This document shows, in pieces, positions 1 to 8,277 of a DNA stretch of 64,000 bases (within the stretch, counting starts at the first letter, position 1; each line of letters opens with the position of its first letter). The stretch is taken from positions 62,001 to 126,000 of the forward strand of contig CAVYOA010000016.1 of assembly GCA_963769945.1 (NCBI GenBank), written 5' to 3'. The notes beneath the pieces are model-generated. The model saw only the letters and a program-made list of their open reading frames with translations, was not told the origin of the DNA and ran no database searches. Both the position numbers and the translations under genes were made by a program. Source of the stretch: WHSW01 sp963769945. GTDB lineage: Bacteria > Actinomycetota > Thermoleophilia > Solirubrobacterales > 70-9.

Positions 1-1
1 C

Positions 2-571
2 GCGCCCGACGTCGCCTGCATTGCCTCCGTTGGCTACCTCACCGAGGGCCGAGGCCAAGACGTATTGATCCGGGCCGCGCCCGCGATCTTGCGCGCGGAT
101 GGCGAGGCGCGCATCGTTATCGCCGGCGACCCTTTCCCGCGCCCGCAGGACCTCGCCTATCGCCGCTACCTCGAGGGCCTCGTCGAGCAACTCGGGCTCG
201 GCGGATCGGTGATCCTCGCCGGACATGTCGAGAACGTCGGCGATCTCTATGCCGCCGCCGACGTCGTCGTCAACCCAGCACGCTTCAACGAGCCGTTCGG
301 GCGGGTGCCGTTCGAAGCCGGGATCGCCGGCACGGCTTCCGTCGTCACCCGCGTCGGCGCGATCCCGGAGCTGCTTGAAGACGGCGAGTCGGCGCTGATC
401 GTCGAACCCGGAGATCCCGGCGAGCTGGCCAGCGCGATCATCCGCGCGCTCAGCGATGACGAGCTTCGCCAGCGCCTTGCCGCCGGCGCGGCGCGGGTTG
501 CGACCGAGCAGCTGACGCCCGAGCAGAGCCTCGAGGGCTTTCAGCGAGCCGTCCGCGCCGCGCTGCGCTAG
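2..571 (+). CDS. Glycosyltransferase family 4, C-terminal part (truncated by window edge)
   Basis: This is the C-terminal donor-binding half of a retaining GT-B glycosyltransferase (GT4, Glycos_transf_1 domain), which would move a sugar from a nucleotide donor onto a growing glycan at the inner membrane face. The frame is open from base 2, and the upstream residues (SVGYLTEGRGQDVLIRAA) match the usual start of the domain, so the gene begins before the window. An internal ATG at 65 is not the real start. Typical elements are ILAGHVENVGDLYAAADVVV, the acidic loop NEPFGRVPFEAG that contacts the nucleotide sugar, and LLEDGESALIVEPGDP. It ends with TAG at 569-571, 20 bases before the convergent ABC gene. 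The acceptor is unknown. Confidence 0.88.
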   Translation, partial: APDVACIASVGYLTEGRGQDVLIRAAPAILRADGEARIVIAGDPFPRPQDLAYRRYLEGLVEQLGLGGSVILAGHVENVGDLYAAADVVVNPARFNEPFGRVPFEAGIAGTASVVTRVGAIPELLEDGESALIVEPGDPGELASAIIRALSDDELRQRLAAGAARVATEQLTPEQSLEGFQRAVRAALR

Positions 572-590
572 GCGGTTGACGTCGGCCGCC

Positions 591-2558
591 TCAGCCTCCG
601 ATTCGTGCGCCCGTCGGACCTCGGCGGACGAGGGCGATCAAGGTCGCAATCGTGAATGCGGCGAGGAAGATCAGCAGGATCGCAGCAGCTCTGCCAGGTT
701 CGAGCGCAAAGAAGTCGGACCCGTAGTCGTCGGCGCGAGCGAGCGCGGGATCGGCGGCAATCCGTTCGTTCATCTCCACGGCGTTGCCAAGGCCCGCAAG
801 CGACCATCGCGCGATCACGAGGTTGGAGAGGCTCGAGATCGGCTCGGACATCCTGTCGATCGGCACCAAGGCTCCGGCGAACAGCAGCTGCGGGATCAGC
901 GTCAAGGGGATGAAGCTCGTCGCCTGCTCCTGGCTGCTGACGATCGCCGAGACCAAGAGCCCGAGGGCGACGGCGACGAAGCTGGTCAGGACGAGCAGCC
1001 CGGTGACGATGAGATAGGCGCTCGCGGGTTCGTCGAGGGGCCTGATCGCAAGTACGCAGTAGGTGAGCAGGATCGTCTGCAGCGCCACCACCGCGCCCAG
1101 CACCAGTCCTTTCGAGAGCAGGTAGGCGCCCCAGCGAACACCGACCGCGGCCTCGCGCATGATCACGGGCCGCTCCTTGACGATCTCGCGGGCGGCGGTG
1201 ATCGCTCCGAACCAGATTGCGGTGGTGGCGAGCACGAACAGCAGCTGGATCGCATATCGCGGGTCGCCCGCCGCGTCGGGACCCACAGCTCGCTCGAACA
1301 GTCCCGGCTCGAACAGAAACGCCGTCGCCAGCGCGATCAGCGGAACCTGCCCGAAGAGGATCGCGAGATTGCGCCGATCGCGCGAGAACACGCGCAGATA
1401 CCTTGCGCTGAGCACCGCCGCCTGGCGACCGAAACGCTGCTTGGCCCGTAGCGAGCCTGCCGGCCCGGGCTCGGGCGCCGCCGCTTCCTCGGTATTCGCC
1501 GCCGGCAGGCGCGACTGACCTGCCTCGAAATCCGATCGCCATTGCTCGGAGCCGCGCGCGAGCAGGCGGTCATAGATCTCGTCATAGCTCTCGACGCCGA
1601 AGAAGTCCAGCGCTTCGCGAGGCGACCCGTAGAAGGTGAGGACGCCGCCACGACCGAAGACCGCAAGTTTGTCGCAGAGGTCGAGGCTGCGGGTGGCGTG
1701 GGTAACGACGACAACCGCTCGCTCGCCGGGATGGGCGAGCTCGCGAAACAGCCGCATCATCTGGGCTTCGAGGCCCGGATCGAGCCCCGTGGTGGGCTCG
1801 TCGAGGCAAAGCAGGCTGGGACGGTTGAGCAGCTCCGAGGCGACCCCCGCGCGCTTGCGCTGGCCTCCCGAGAGCCGCCCGATGCGCTTCGATGCGTGCT
1901 CGTCCAATGAGAGCTCGACCAGGACGCGCTCGATCGTGGCCTCGAGCTCGCGTCGTTCGATGTCGGCCGGCAGGCGCAGGCGCGCGGCGTAGGTGAGCGC
2001 CTCGCGAACGGTGAGACCGGGGTGGACGATCTCATCCTGAGGCACGTAACCGACATCGGTCAGCCGGGCGGTCACGGGCTCGCCGTTCAGCGTCACCGAG
2101 CCCGACGACGGGCGGCTGACCCCGGCCAGGGATCGCAGCAGGGTGCTCTTGCCCGATCCGCTCTCGCCGATGATCGCGACGAGCTCGCCGGGCGCCGCCG
2201 TCAGCGAGGCGCGATCGAGTATCGGGCGGGCGTCGGCAAGCACGGTGATCTCGCGTGCTTCCAGCTGCAGCGAGCCGCGCTGGTTCGTCGGATGAAACCC
2301 CGAGCCGTCGAAGGTGATCTTGAATGGCCCGATGCCGAGCACGTCGCCGTGGCGGACCACCCCCCGCTTCACGGGTCTGCCGTCGAGGCGCGTGCCGCAT
2401 CTCGAGTCGAGGTCGCGGATCTCGACGATGTCGCCCGTCTGCACGATCTCGGCGTGAAAGCGCGAGACGTTGACGTCCTCGAGGACGATGTCGTTGATGT
2501 TGCTTCGCCCGAGCGCGAGGCGCCCGCCGGTGTAGGCGATGGTCTGGATCTCGTTCAT
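591..2558 (-). CDS. FHA-domain ABC-2 exporter (ATPase fused to permease, Rv1747-like)
   Basis: A single-chain half transporter of 655 residues. Residues about 12-75 form a forkhead-associated (phosphothreonine-binding) domain with GRSN, SRFHAEI and GTRLDG. An ATPase follows, with Walker A GESGSGKST (131-139), signature LSGGQRKRAG (229-238) and Walker B LLCLDEPTTGLD, then an ABC-2 membrane domain with about six hydrophobic spans from residue 395 on. The arrangement is that of mycobacterial Rv1747, a cell-envelope glycolipid exporter controlled by a Ser/Thr kinase, but there is one FHA domain and the protein is shorter. The ATG at 2558 puts the FHA domain right at the N-terminus. It stands alone at the edge of a glycan locus, so export of an envelope component under kinase control is plausible. 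No kinase gene is present here. Confidence 0.92.
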   Translation of the reverse strand: MNEIQTIAYTGGRLALGRSNINDIVLEDVNVSRFHAEIVQTGDIVEIRDLDSRCGTRLDGRPVKRGVVRHGDVLGIGPFKITFDGSGFHPTNQRGSLQLEAREITVLADARPILDRASLTAAPGELVAIIGESGSGKSTLLRSLAGVSRPSSGSVTLNGEPVTARLTDVGYVPQDEIVHPGLTVREALTYAARLRLPADIERRELEATIERVLVELSLDEHASKRIGRLSGGQRKRAGVASELLNRPSLLCLDEPTTGLDPGLEAQMMRLFRELAHPGERAVVVVTHATRSLDLCDKLAVFGRGGVLTFYGSPREALDFFGVESYDEIYDRLLARGSEQWRSDFEAGQSRLPAANTEEAAAPEPGPAGSLRAKQRFGRQAAVLSARYLRVFSRDRRNLAILFGQVPLIALATAFLFEPGLFERAVGPDAAGDPRYAIQLLFVLATTAIWFGAITAAREIVKERPVIMREAAVGVRWGAYLLSKGLVLGAVVALQTILLTYCVLAIRPLDEPASAYLIVTGLLVLTSFVAVALGLLVSAIVSSQEQATSFIPLTLIPQLLFAGALVPIDRMSEPISSLSNLVIARWSLAGLGNAVEMNERIAADPALARADDYGSDFFALEPGRAAAILLIFLAAFTIATLIALVRRGPTGARIGG

Positions 2559-2647
2559 GGGGCCGGACCAGCGACTACCCGGTGACCGCGGTGATACCCC
2601 GCAACGGCAAGAGTGGCGAGCCGTATTCCAGCCGAGATGAGGCGATA

Positions 2648-2676
2648 TTGGCAGCGAGACTGTCCCAACCTATGTC
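2648..2676 (+). promoter_or_regulatory. Possible promoter for the H1-like gene
   Basis: TTGGCA at 2648-2653 and TATGTC at 2671-2676 are separated by exactly 17 bases, in the 286-base gap between the divergent FHA-ABC and H1-like genes. The -35 is close to consensus and the -10 is weak. The leader would be about 160 bases, unlike the short leaders elsewhere in the window. No other gene or clear structure is seen in this gap. Confidence 0.3.
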
Positions 2677-2844
2677 CCTTTAGGGTCAGCCGACCTTCCC
2701 CGAGGTTTCCGCCACGCGCAGGGGGTAGTGACGCACTGCAATCTACGTGGGAGGGATGTCCATCACGAAGGTCGGACAGCGCTACCACCGTAAGGTGGAC
2801 CGCGTCGGTCTCGATCGAAGCTAGCGACCCGAGGAGAATGCACG

Positions 2845-3156
2845 GTGGCCAAGAAAAAGCGCAAGTCCGACAACAAGCTCTACGAAAGTCTGCGTGACAG
2901 TGGGGTGCGCAAGAAAGTCGCGGCAAAGGTCTCGGAGGCGTTGCCGAAGGGTGGCGCTCCCAAGCCCAAGCCTGCACGTAAGGCCGCCGCGGACCTGACC
3001 GCGGCGGCCGACAAGATCAGCAAACGCGTGACGGGCAAAACGTCCAGCAAGCGCTCGGCGGCCGCAAAGAAGGCCGCGCGCACGAGAAAGGCAAACGCGA
3101 GCAAGCGAAGCGCCGCTGGCAAGAAGGCCGCGAGAACACGCGCCAAGAAGAGCTAG
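2845..3156 (+). CDS. Lysine/alanine-rich histone H1-like DNA-binding protein
   Basis: A 103-residue, extremely basic protein. The first 50 residues (KLYESLRDSGVRKKVAAKVS) look like a short helical head. The rest is a Lys/Ala/Arg-rich tail like eukaryotic H1 and the tails of mycobacterial HU. The tail holds two near-copies of the unit SKRSAAAKKAARTRK (second copy SKRSAAGKKAARTRA). Such proteins bind DNA without sequence preference and compact the nucleoid, so that role is inferred from composition alone. The start is GTG at 2845, with a good ribosome site GAGGAGA at 2831-2837. It is transcribed alone, between two minus-strand units. Confidence 0.72.
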   Translation: MAKKKRKSDNKLYESLRDSGVRKKVAAKVSEALPKGGAPKPKPARKAAADLTAAADKISKRVTGKTSSKRSAAAKKAARTRKANASKRSAAGKKAARTRAKKS

Positions 3157-3168
3157 CGCTCGGCGGCT

Positions 3169-4053
3169 TCAGGTGCGGTGGCGCCGAATTGCTGCATGCG
3201 CCGCGGAGACCGCGAACTTGGAGCCGATGCCCACGTACACAACCGCATTGACGAGCGGACTGCGCGAGCTCGCGTAGTGCTTGCGATAGAAGCGCAGCAT
3301 CCCGTAGTGAAACGCCCGGTTGAGCTTCAGGCTGCGGACCGGGCCGCTCGTGCCGGCCTTGAGGTGGACCACCGTCACCTCGGCTTCGTACCAAGTCTTC
3401 CACCCAGCTTCGGCGAGGCGATAGTTGAGATCGAGGTCTTCCATGTACATCCAATAGCCCTCGTCGAAGAGGCCGACCTCGTCGAGGGCGCGCCGGCGCA
3501 CGAGCATGAAGGCCCCGTTGACCGCATCGACGAAGCCAGATTGGTGCTCGCCGAGCGCGGGGGCGCGGTACTGCGCCAGGGCGCCCGACGCCGCGCCGCG
3601 CGCACCGGCGCCGGTGAAGTGGCCGAGAGCGCCGAGCACGGTGGGAAACGATCGCTTCGCGGCGTGATCGAAGCTGCCGTCCTCGCGGACCAGGCGCGGC
3701 CCCACCATCGCCAGCTCGGGCCGTTCGTCGAGCAGCCGGCAAAGCCTGTCGAGCGCGCCCGCCGTGATCCGCGTATCGGGGTTGAGCAAGAGCAGCTGCG
3801 GACTCGAGTCGGCGGCGATGGCGAGGTTGTTGGCGGCGCCGAAGCCGATGTTTTCGCGCTTGCGCGTCAGGGTTACCTCGGGGAACTCGCGCGCGACCAT
3901 CTCGGCCGTCCCGTCGCCGGAGTCGTTGTCGACGACATGCACCGACATCGGCCGCGCGGGTGGATATGCGTGCAACGAGCGCAGGCAGTCGCGCAGCATC
4001 TGCTCACACCGAAAAGCGACGATGATCACCGTCAGCGGCTCGTTCGAGGTCAA
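3169..4053 (-). CDS. GT2 family glycosyltransferase (rhamnosyltransferase-like)
   Basis: An inverting GT-A glycosyltransferase of 294 residues. It opens with LTVIIVAFRCEQMLRDCL, has the nucleotide-binding VHVVDNDSGDGTAE, the N-x-G-F-G-x-x-N motif (NIGFGAANN), and LLLLNPDTRI in the DxD position. The later segment GLFDEGYWMYMEDLDLNYRL carries the acidic acceptor-side motif. This is the layout of family-2 enzymes that add rhamnose or similar sugars to surface polymers. The start is taken as TTG 4053, because it overlaps the TGA of the upstream permease (TTGA, stop at 4050-4052); the reading frame continues further upstream without any family similarity. It is the last gene of the Wzt-Wzm-GT2 unit, so it probably acts on the exported polymer. 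Confidence 0.9.
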   Translation of the reverse strand: MTSNEPLTVIIVAFRCEQMLRDCLRSLHAYPPARPMSVHVVDNDSGDGTAEMVAREFPEVTLTRKRENIGFGAANNLAIAADSSPQLLLLNPDTRITAGALDRLCRLLDERPELAMVGPRLVREDGSFDHAAKRSFPTVLGALGHFTGAGARGAASGALAQYRAPALGEHQSGFVDAVNGAFMLVRRRALDEVGLFDEGYWMYMEDLDLNYRLAEAGWKTWYEAEVTVVHLKAGTSGPVRSLKLNRAFHYGMLRFYRKHYASSRSPLVNAVVYVGIGSKFAVSAAHAAIRRHRT

Positions 4054-4901
4054 AGCTCCTCGGCCACGCGCGGCGCACCGCGGTTGAAAACCAGCGGCGC
4101 CGCGATGCAGATCGCAGCCCCGATCAGCACCGAGATCAGCAGCAGGGCGGGGTTGCCGCTGGTTGCCTCGACCGCACCAGGGGCGTTGGGGTCGATCACC
4201 CACTCGCGGATCTGCAGAAACAGCGGCGTCAACGGGTTGAGCATGATCGCATCGCGAAAGCCCTCCGGCGCGAACTCGATCGGATAGAGGATCGGACAGG
4301 CGTAGAACAGCCCGGTCGTCGAAACAGCCCAGATGATGCCGACGTCACGGACACGAACGAAGATCACCGAGAGCAGCATCGCGACCGCCGTGGTGAGCGC
4401 GATCAAGGCGACGATCGCCCCAGGAAAAAGGACCCAGGTCCAGACGGGCTCGACGCCGTAGATCAGCAGGAAGGTGAAAACGACGATGAGGCTGAAGCCG
4501 AGCTGGAAGACGTTGGTCATGACGACCGACAGCGGGATCACGAGCCGCGGGAACTGCATCTTGCGGACGACGCTTTCGCTGCGCACGACAGACGCAGAGG
4601 CCTGCTCGGTCGCCTGGGCGAAGAACTGAAAGAGGAGGATGTTGAGCAGCAGCAGCGGCGCGTAGTTGTCGACCTCGCTGCCGAGCCTGAAGACCTGGGT
4701 GAAGACCAGCAGCAGGATTGCGAAGAGGATCAGCGGCCGGGCGAACGACCAAAGGAATCCGAGCACGGTGCCGTGGTAGCTGAGCTTGAACTCGGTGACG
4801 CTGGTCAGCCGCAGGAGATCGAAGAAGCGCCGAGCGCCGCCACCGGTCGCGGACGGCCCACGGATCTCCTCGAGCTCGAGTCTGGTCGGCAGGTTGGTCA
4901 T
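4050..4901 (-). CDS. Polysaccharide ABC exporter permease (Wzm-like, ABC-2)
   Basis: An inner-membrane permease of 283 residues from the ABC-2 family, the TagG/Wzm type that exports polymer-bearing lipids (O-antigen, teichoic acid, capsule). Features are a cytoplasmic N-terminal segment, the entry motif LSYHGTVLGFLWSFARPL, about six hydrophobic spans, and the family segment LNPLTPLFLQIREWVIDP before the last spans. Its start overlaps the end of the ATPase gene (ATG at 4899-4901, ATPase stop at 4898), and its stop overlaps the downstream GT2 start, so the three genes are translationally coupled. It should dimerise and pair with the 4898-6211 ATPase. Confidence 0.92.
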   Translation of the reverse strand: MTNLPTRLELEEIRGPSATGGGARRFFDLLRLTSVTEFKLSYHGTVLGFLWSFARPLILFAILLLVFTQVFRLGSEVDNYAPLLLLNILLFQFFAQATEQASASVVRSESVVRKMQFPRLVIPLSVVMTNVFQLGFSLIVVFTFLLIYGVEPVWTWVLFPGAIVALIALTTAVAMLLSVIFVRVRDVGIIWAVSTTGLFYACPILYPIEFAPEGFRDAIMLNPLTPLFLQIREWVIDPNAPGAVEATSGNPALLLISVLIGAAICIAAPLVFNRGAPRVAEEL

Positions 4902-6211
4902 CGCGCCGGGGGTGGAGGAGGGGCCGGTGCAGGCTCAGGCCCGCTGAGCTCCTCGGTCTCAGCCTCGAAATCCAAGGCGACGAGTCCGGCGAACGGCCGT
5001 GTGCCGAAGACGACGAAGTCGGCGGCATTCTTGCGAAACGCTACGGGGCGGTACTCGGTGCGTCCGGTCCCGATGCCGCAGTGCAGGAAGTAGTGACCCG
5101 CGGCGAGCGGGTTCTCGAGCCGGGCTCGGACCCGGAGCCGGTCTCCCGCTTCCAGCGCGCGCCCGTCGCGCACTGCAAGTGGCTTCGGAGCGAAGATCAG
5201 CAGGCCATCGGCGTTGACGAGCTGAAGCGAGAGCAGAACCGATTCGAGCCGCGTCCGAGCCTCGAGGTTGACCTCGATCTGGATTGCGTCGCCCTGGGCG
5301 AAGCTGTTGGAGGCCGCGCCCGACTCCTCGCTCAGACGCACATCGACCACGCGCACCTGTTCGCCGTGCTCGGGGTCGTGGACGTCCTCGGGCTCGACTG
5401 CGCGACGATCGTCGGGGAAATTCAGGTCGAGGTAGCGGCGCGCGACCGCGGCGGGATCTCCCGTCTGCTCGACGTGCCCGCCCTCGATCAGCATCGCGCG
5501 GTCGCAATGGGCTTCGATCGCCGCCATGTCGTGGGTGACGAGGATGATCGTCCGGCCCTCGGCGTGGACCTTGGCAAAGATGTCGAAGCACTTCTGCTGA
5601 AAGGAGGCATCGCCCACCGCGAGCACCTCGTCGATCAAGAGGACGTCGGCGTCGACCTGCGTCATCAGCGAGAAGCCGAGGCGAACCAACATTCCCGACG
5701 AGTAGTTCTTCAGCTTCAGGTCCGTGTAGTCGCCGAGCTCGGCGAAATCGATCACCGCCTCGAAGCGATCCCGAGCCTCGCTCGGCGTCAGTCCCATCAT
5801 CACGCCGTTTAAGACCACGTTCTCATAGGCCGCGAGCTCGGGATTGAAACCGACGCCGAGCTCGATGCAGGGAGCGATCCTGCCGGCGATCCGGATCCGC
5901 CCGGAGTCGGCGCGGTAGATGCTGGCGAGCAGCTTCAGCAGGGTCGACTTGCCCGAGCCGTTGCGGCCGATGATGCCGAAGAACTCACCGCGCCGAACCT
6001 CGAAGTCGATGCCACGAAGCGCCTCCAGGCGCCGGTACTCGCGACGGGCGAAGAGGCTCGTTGCACGCTCCTTCAAGGTGTCGACGCGCCGCGTCGGGAT
6101 GCGGAAGCCCTTCTTCAGCCCTCGGACCTCGAGCGCGAGTTCGCGTCGATCGGCCGCCGGCACGGGGGGGATCGTCATCGCGTCGGTTGTGACTGGTGCT
6201 TCTGAGCTCAT
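4898..6211 (-). CDS. Polysaccharide ABC exporter ATPase with C-terminal substrate-recognition domain (Wzt-like)
   Basis: The motor subunit of a Wzm/Wzt exporter, 437 residues. Walker A is GRNGSGKST, the signature is YSSGMLVRLGFSL (typical of this subfamily, with YSSGM in place of LSGGQ), Walker B is LLIDEVLAVGDASF and the switch His lies in LVTHDM. After about residue 270 comes a second, mostly beta domain (VVDVRLSEESG to the end) like the Wzt carbohydrate-binding domain that recognises the finished, end-modified polymer. That domain suggests export of pre-assembled chains whose length is set by a terminal modification. The extreme C-terminus is Pro/Ala-rich. It is the first gene of its unit, with a promoter element only 10 bases upstream. 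Confidence 0.92.
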   Translation of the reverse strand: MSSEAPVTTDAMTIPPVPAADRRELALEVRGLKKGFRIPTRRVDTLKERATSLFARREYRRLEALRGIDFEVRRGEFFGIIGRNGSGKSTLLKLLASIYRADSGRIRIAGRIAPCIELGVGFNPELAAYENVVLNGVMMGLTPSEARDRFEAVIDFAELGDYTDLKLKNYSSGMLVRLGFSLMTQVDADVLLIDEVLAVGDASFQQKCFDIFAKVHAEGRTIILVTHDMAAIEAHCDRAMLIEGGHVEQTGDPAAVARRYLDLNFPDDRRAVEPEDVHDPEHGEQVRVVDVRLSEESGAASNSFAQGDAIQIEVNLEARTRLESVLLSLQLVNADGLLIFAPKPLAVRDGRALEAGDRLRVRARLENPLAAGHYFLHCGIGTGRTEYRPVAFRKNAADFVVFGTRPFAGLVALDFEAETEELSGPEPAPAPPPPPAR

Positions 6212-6221
6212 CAGCTTGACG

Positions 6222-6227
6222 ACGCTA
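6222..6227 (-). promoter_or_regulatory. -10 element of the Wzt/Wzm unit (short leader)
   Basis: TAGCGT on the minus strand, within GCTAGCGT, lies 10 bases upstream of ATG 6211. There is no Shine-Dalgarno between it and the start, so the transcript should be leaderless or nearly so. The same spacing recurs at other unit starts in the window. Confidence 0.5.
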
Positions 6228-6273
6228 GCGCAGCCGATAGCGACAGACCGGATCGGAGCCGATAGCTGAATGG

Positions 6274-6279
6274 TAGTTT
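6274..6279 (+). promoter_or_regulatory. -10 element of the GT4-GT2 unit (short leader)
   Basis: TAGTTT ends 9 bases before ATG 6289, with no purine-rich ribosome site between. It lies back to back with the TAGCGT element of the divergent Wzt gene in a 77-base gap. Confidence 0.45.
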
Positions 6280-6288
6280 CGCCCGCTG

Positions 6289-8277
6289 ATGAGTGAGCGC
6301 CGCATTGCCTTCGTCTCGCGAGAGGTGTACCCCTTCGACTCCGCTGGGCTCGGAAACTACGTCACCTTCACTGCGGCCGCCCTGGCCGCCGACGCCGAGG
6401 TAACGATCATCACCACCGATGCCCATGAAGCTCGGTATCGCGAGCTCCTCGCTGCGGGGGATGAACGACTCCCCGCCGACGTGCGCTTCGAGTTCATCGC
6501 CGAGCCGAGTCTCGAGGACGCGGCGGGCTGGTACGGACAGCTGCATCTGTGGAGTGCGAGAGCCTACGAGGCGTTGGTTCGCATCTATCCCGATGGCGGC
6601 CCCGACCTGGTCGAGTTCCCGGACTATCTCGGCGAGGCCTGTGTCACCGCGCAGGCCAAGCAGACGCTCGATCGCCGGCTGCGAAACACGCTTGTCTGCG
6701 TTCGCGCCTACACGAGCGCGGAGATGTGCGCTGTGCTCGATGGGCATCTTCCCGACGACCGAGAGACTCGTCATCTCTGTGAGCTAGAGCGCTTTGCGCT
6801 GCGCCACTGCGACCATTTCGTCTGGCCTGGCGGGGGAGTCCTTCAGGCCTATCAGGCCTTCTACGGCGAGGCAGGCACCAGCAATCCGTTCGAGATCCCA
6901 CACACCGTTGCGCCAGGCCCTGAGCTCAAGGCCCCGCCCGAGCACGATGGATGTCTGCGGTTTCTCTATGTGGGCAGGCTGGAGCGGCGCAAAGGAGTGC
7001 AGAATCTGATCCGCGCAGCCACCTCGGTCGAAGGCAGCGAGTGGGAGCTGACGCTGGTTGGCGGTGACACTCCCACCGCGCCTCTGGGAACCTCGATGCG
7101 CGCGCAGCTGGAGCTGATGATCGCTGGGGACCCGAGGATCCGCATCCGTGCACGGATCCCCCGAGAGGAAGTATTGAAGCTCTACGGCGCCGCCCACATC
7201 TGCGTTTCGCCCTCGCTGTGGGAATGCTGGCCCAACACCGTGCTCGAGGCCTTCGAACAGAATCGGCCGGTCCTCGCCACACCCGTAGGCGGCCATCTCG
7301 GCATGATCGATCCCGGGCGCGACGGCTGGCTCGTCGACGACACGAGCGCGGACGCGCTCGCGCGGCGGATCGAAGAGCTGGTCGACAATCGCGACGACGT
7401 CGTCGATGCGATTCGAACCGGCGCGCCGCGTGAAAAGTTCGCTCGGCTAACCGATCCCGAGCCCGTTCGCGAACGCTACGACCACCTCGCCGGCGCTCGA
7501 GCCGAGCGCACCCTCGCCGGTCGATCGGCGAACGCTGGTGTCCGCCAAGAAGTCGAAGAGCCGCTGGTCTCGGTCGTGATCCCGTACTTCCACATGGAGC
7601 GGTTCGTGGAGGAGACGTTCGCCTCGGTAGCGGCCCAGACCTACCCACGGATCGAAACGATCGTCGTCAACGACGGCTCTCTGCGCGAACAGGACGCGTC
7701 GCTGGCCGCGCTCGCAAGCCGCTATCAGTTCCTCTTGGTCACCCAGATCAACTCGGGACTCGGCCAGGCTCGCAATCTCGGAGTCGAGCTCAGCCGAGGC
7801 AAGTACGTTTTGCCGCTGGACCCTGACGACGCGCTGATGCCGTCGTTCGTGGAGCGCGCCGTAGAGGTGCTCGAGAAGCGACCCGAGCTCGCCTACGTCA
7901 CCGCCTGGAGTGAGTTCATGAGCGAAGACGGAAGCCTGCTCGCCCGCAACGGCTTCCGTCCCCTTGGCAATCAGGTCTCTCGGCTCGAGCACGAGAACTT
8001 CGCCGGGTCGGCGATGGCCGTTTTTCGTCGGCTCCTGTTCGATCGCGGCCTCCGCTACAGCCACGACCTGACTGGCTATGAAGACTGGCTGCTGTACCGC
8101 GAACTGACGGCTGCCGGTGAGATCGGCTACGTGATTCCGGAGAACCTGTTGAAGTATCGGGTGCGCAGCGCTTCGATGCTGCGTGCGGCCGTAGCGCCGT
8201 CAAACGATCGCCTGATGGCCGAGCTGCGGGCGCAGGTTCGAGAACGAGAGGTGGCGTGGACCCGCTCGAACGGTTGA
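6289..8277 (+). CDS. Bifunctional GT4-GT2 glycosyltransferase
   Basis: Two glycosyltransferases in one 662-residue chain. Residues 1 to about 395 form a GT-B (GT4) enzyme: an N-terminal acceptor half (RIAFVSREVYPFDSAGLGNY) and a C-terminal donor half with LERRKGVQNLI, SPSLWECWPNTVLEAFEQN and TPVGGHLGMIDPGRDGWLVD. Residues about 415-662 form a GT-A (GT2) enzyme: SVVIPYFHMERFVEETFASV, ETIVVNDGS, NSGLGQARNLG and the metal site LPLDPDDALMP. The product probably adds two successive sugars. A paralogue of the same architecture lies at 29356-31335. It is first in a plus-strand unit, and its end overlaps the next gene by 22 bases. Confidence 0.93.
   Translation: MSERRIAFVSREVYPFDSAGLGNYVTFTAAALAADAEVTIITTDAHEARYRELLAAGDERLPADVRFEFIAEPSLEDAAGWYGQLHLWSARAYEALVRIYPDGGPDLVEFPDYLGEACVTAQAKQTLDRRLRNTLVCVRAYTSAEMCAVLDGHLPDDRETRHLCELERFALRHCDHFVWPGGGVLQAYQAFYGEAGTSNPFEIPHTVAPGPELKAPPEHDGCLRFLYVGRLERRKGVQNLIRAATSVEGSEWELTLVGGDTPTAPLGTSMRAQLELMIAGDPRIRIRARIPREEVLKLYGAAHICVSPSLWECWPNTVLEAFEQNRPVLATPVGGHLGMIDPGRDGWLVDDTSADALARRIEELVDNRDDVVDAIRTGAPREKFARLTDPEPVRERYDHLAGARAERTLAGRSANAGVRQEVEEPLVSVVIPYFHMERFVEETFASVAAQTYPRIETIVVNDGSLREQDASLAALASRYQFLLVTQINSGLGQARNLGVELSRGKYVLPLDPDDALMPSFVERAVEVLEKRPELAYVTAWSEFMSEDGSLLARNGFRPLGNQVSRLEHENFAGSAMAVFRRLLFDRGLRYSHDLTGYEDWLLYRELTAAGEIGYVIPENLLKYRVRSASMLRAAVAPSNDRLMAELRAQVREREVAWTRSNG

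Noticed and set aside
568..1542. Long minus-strand frame of 324 codons inside the FHA-ABC gene
   Set aside because: It is a low-complexity Arg/Ala/Gly-rich frame overlapping a gene with clear ABC motifs; typical of GC-rich shadow frames.
3178..4287. Plus-strand frame of 369 codons
   Set aside because: Antisense to the GT2 and Wzm genes, with no recognisable motif and no ribosome site.
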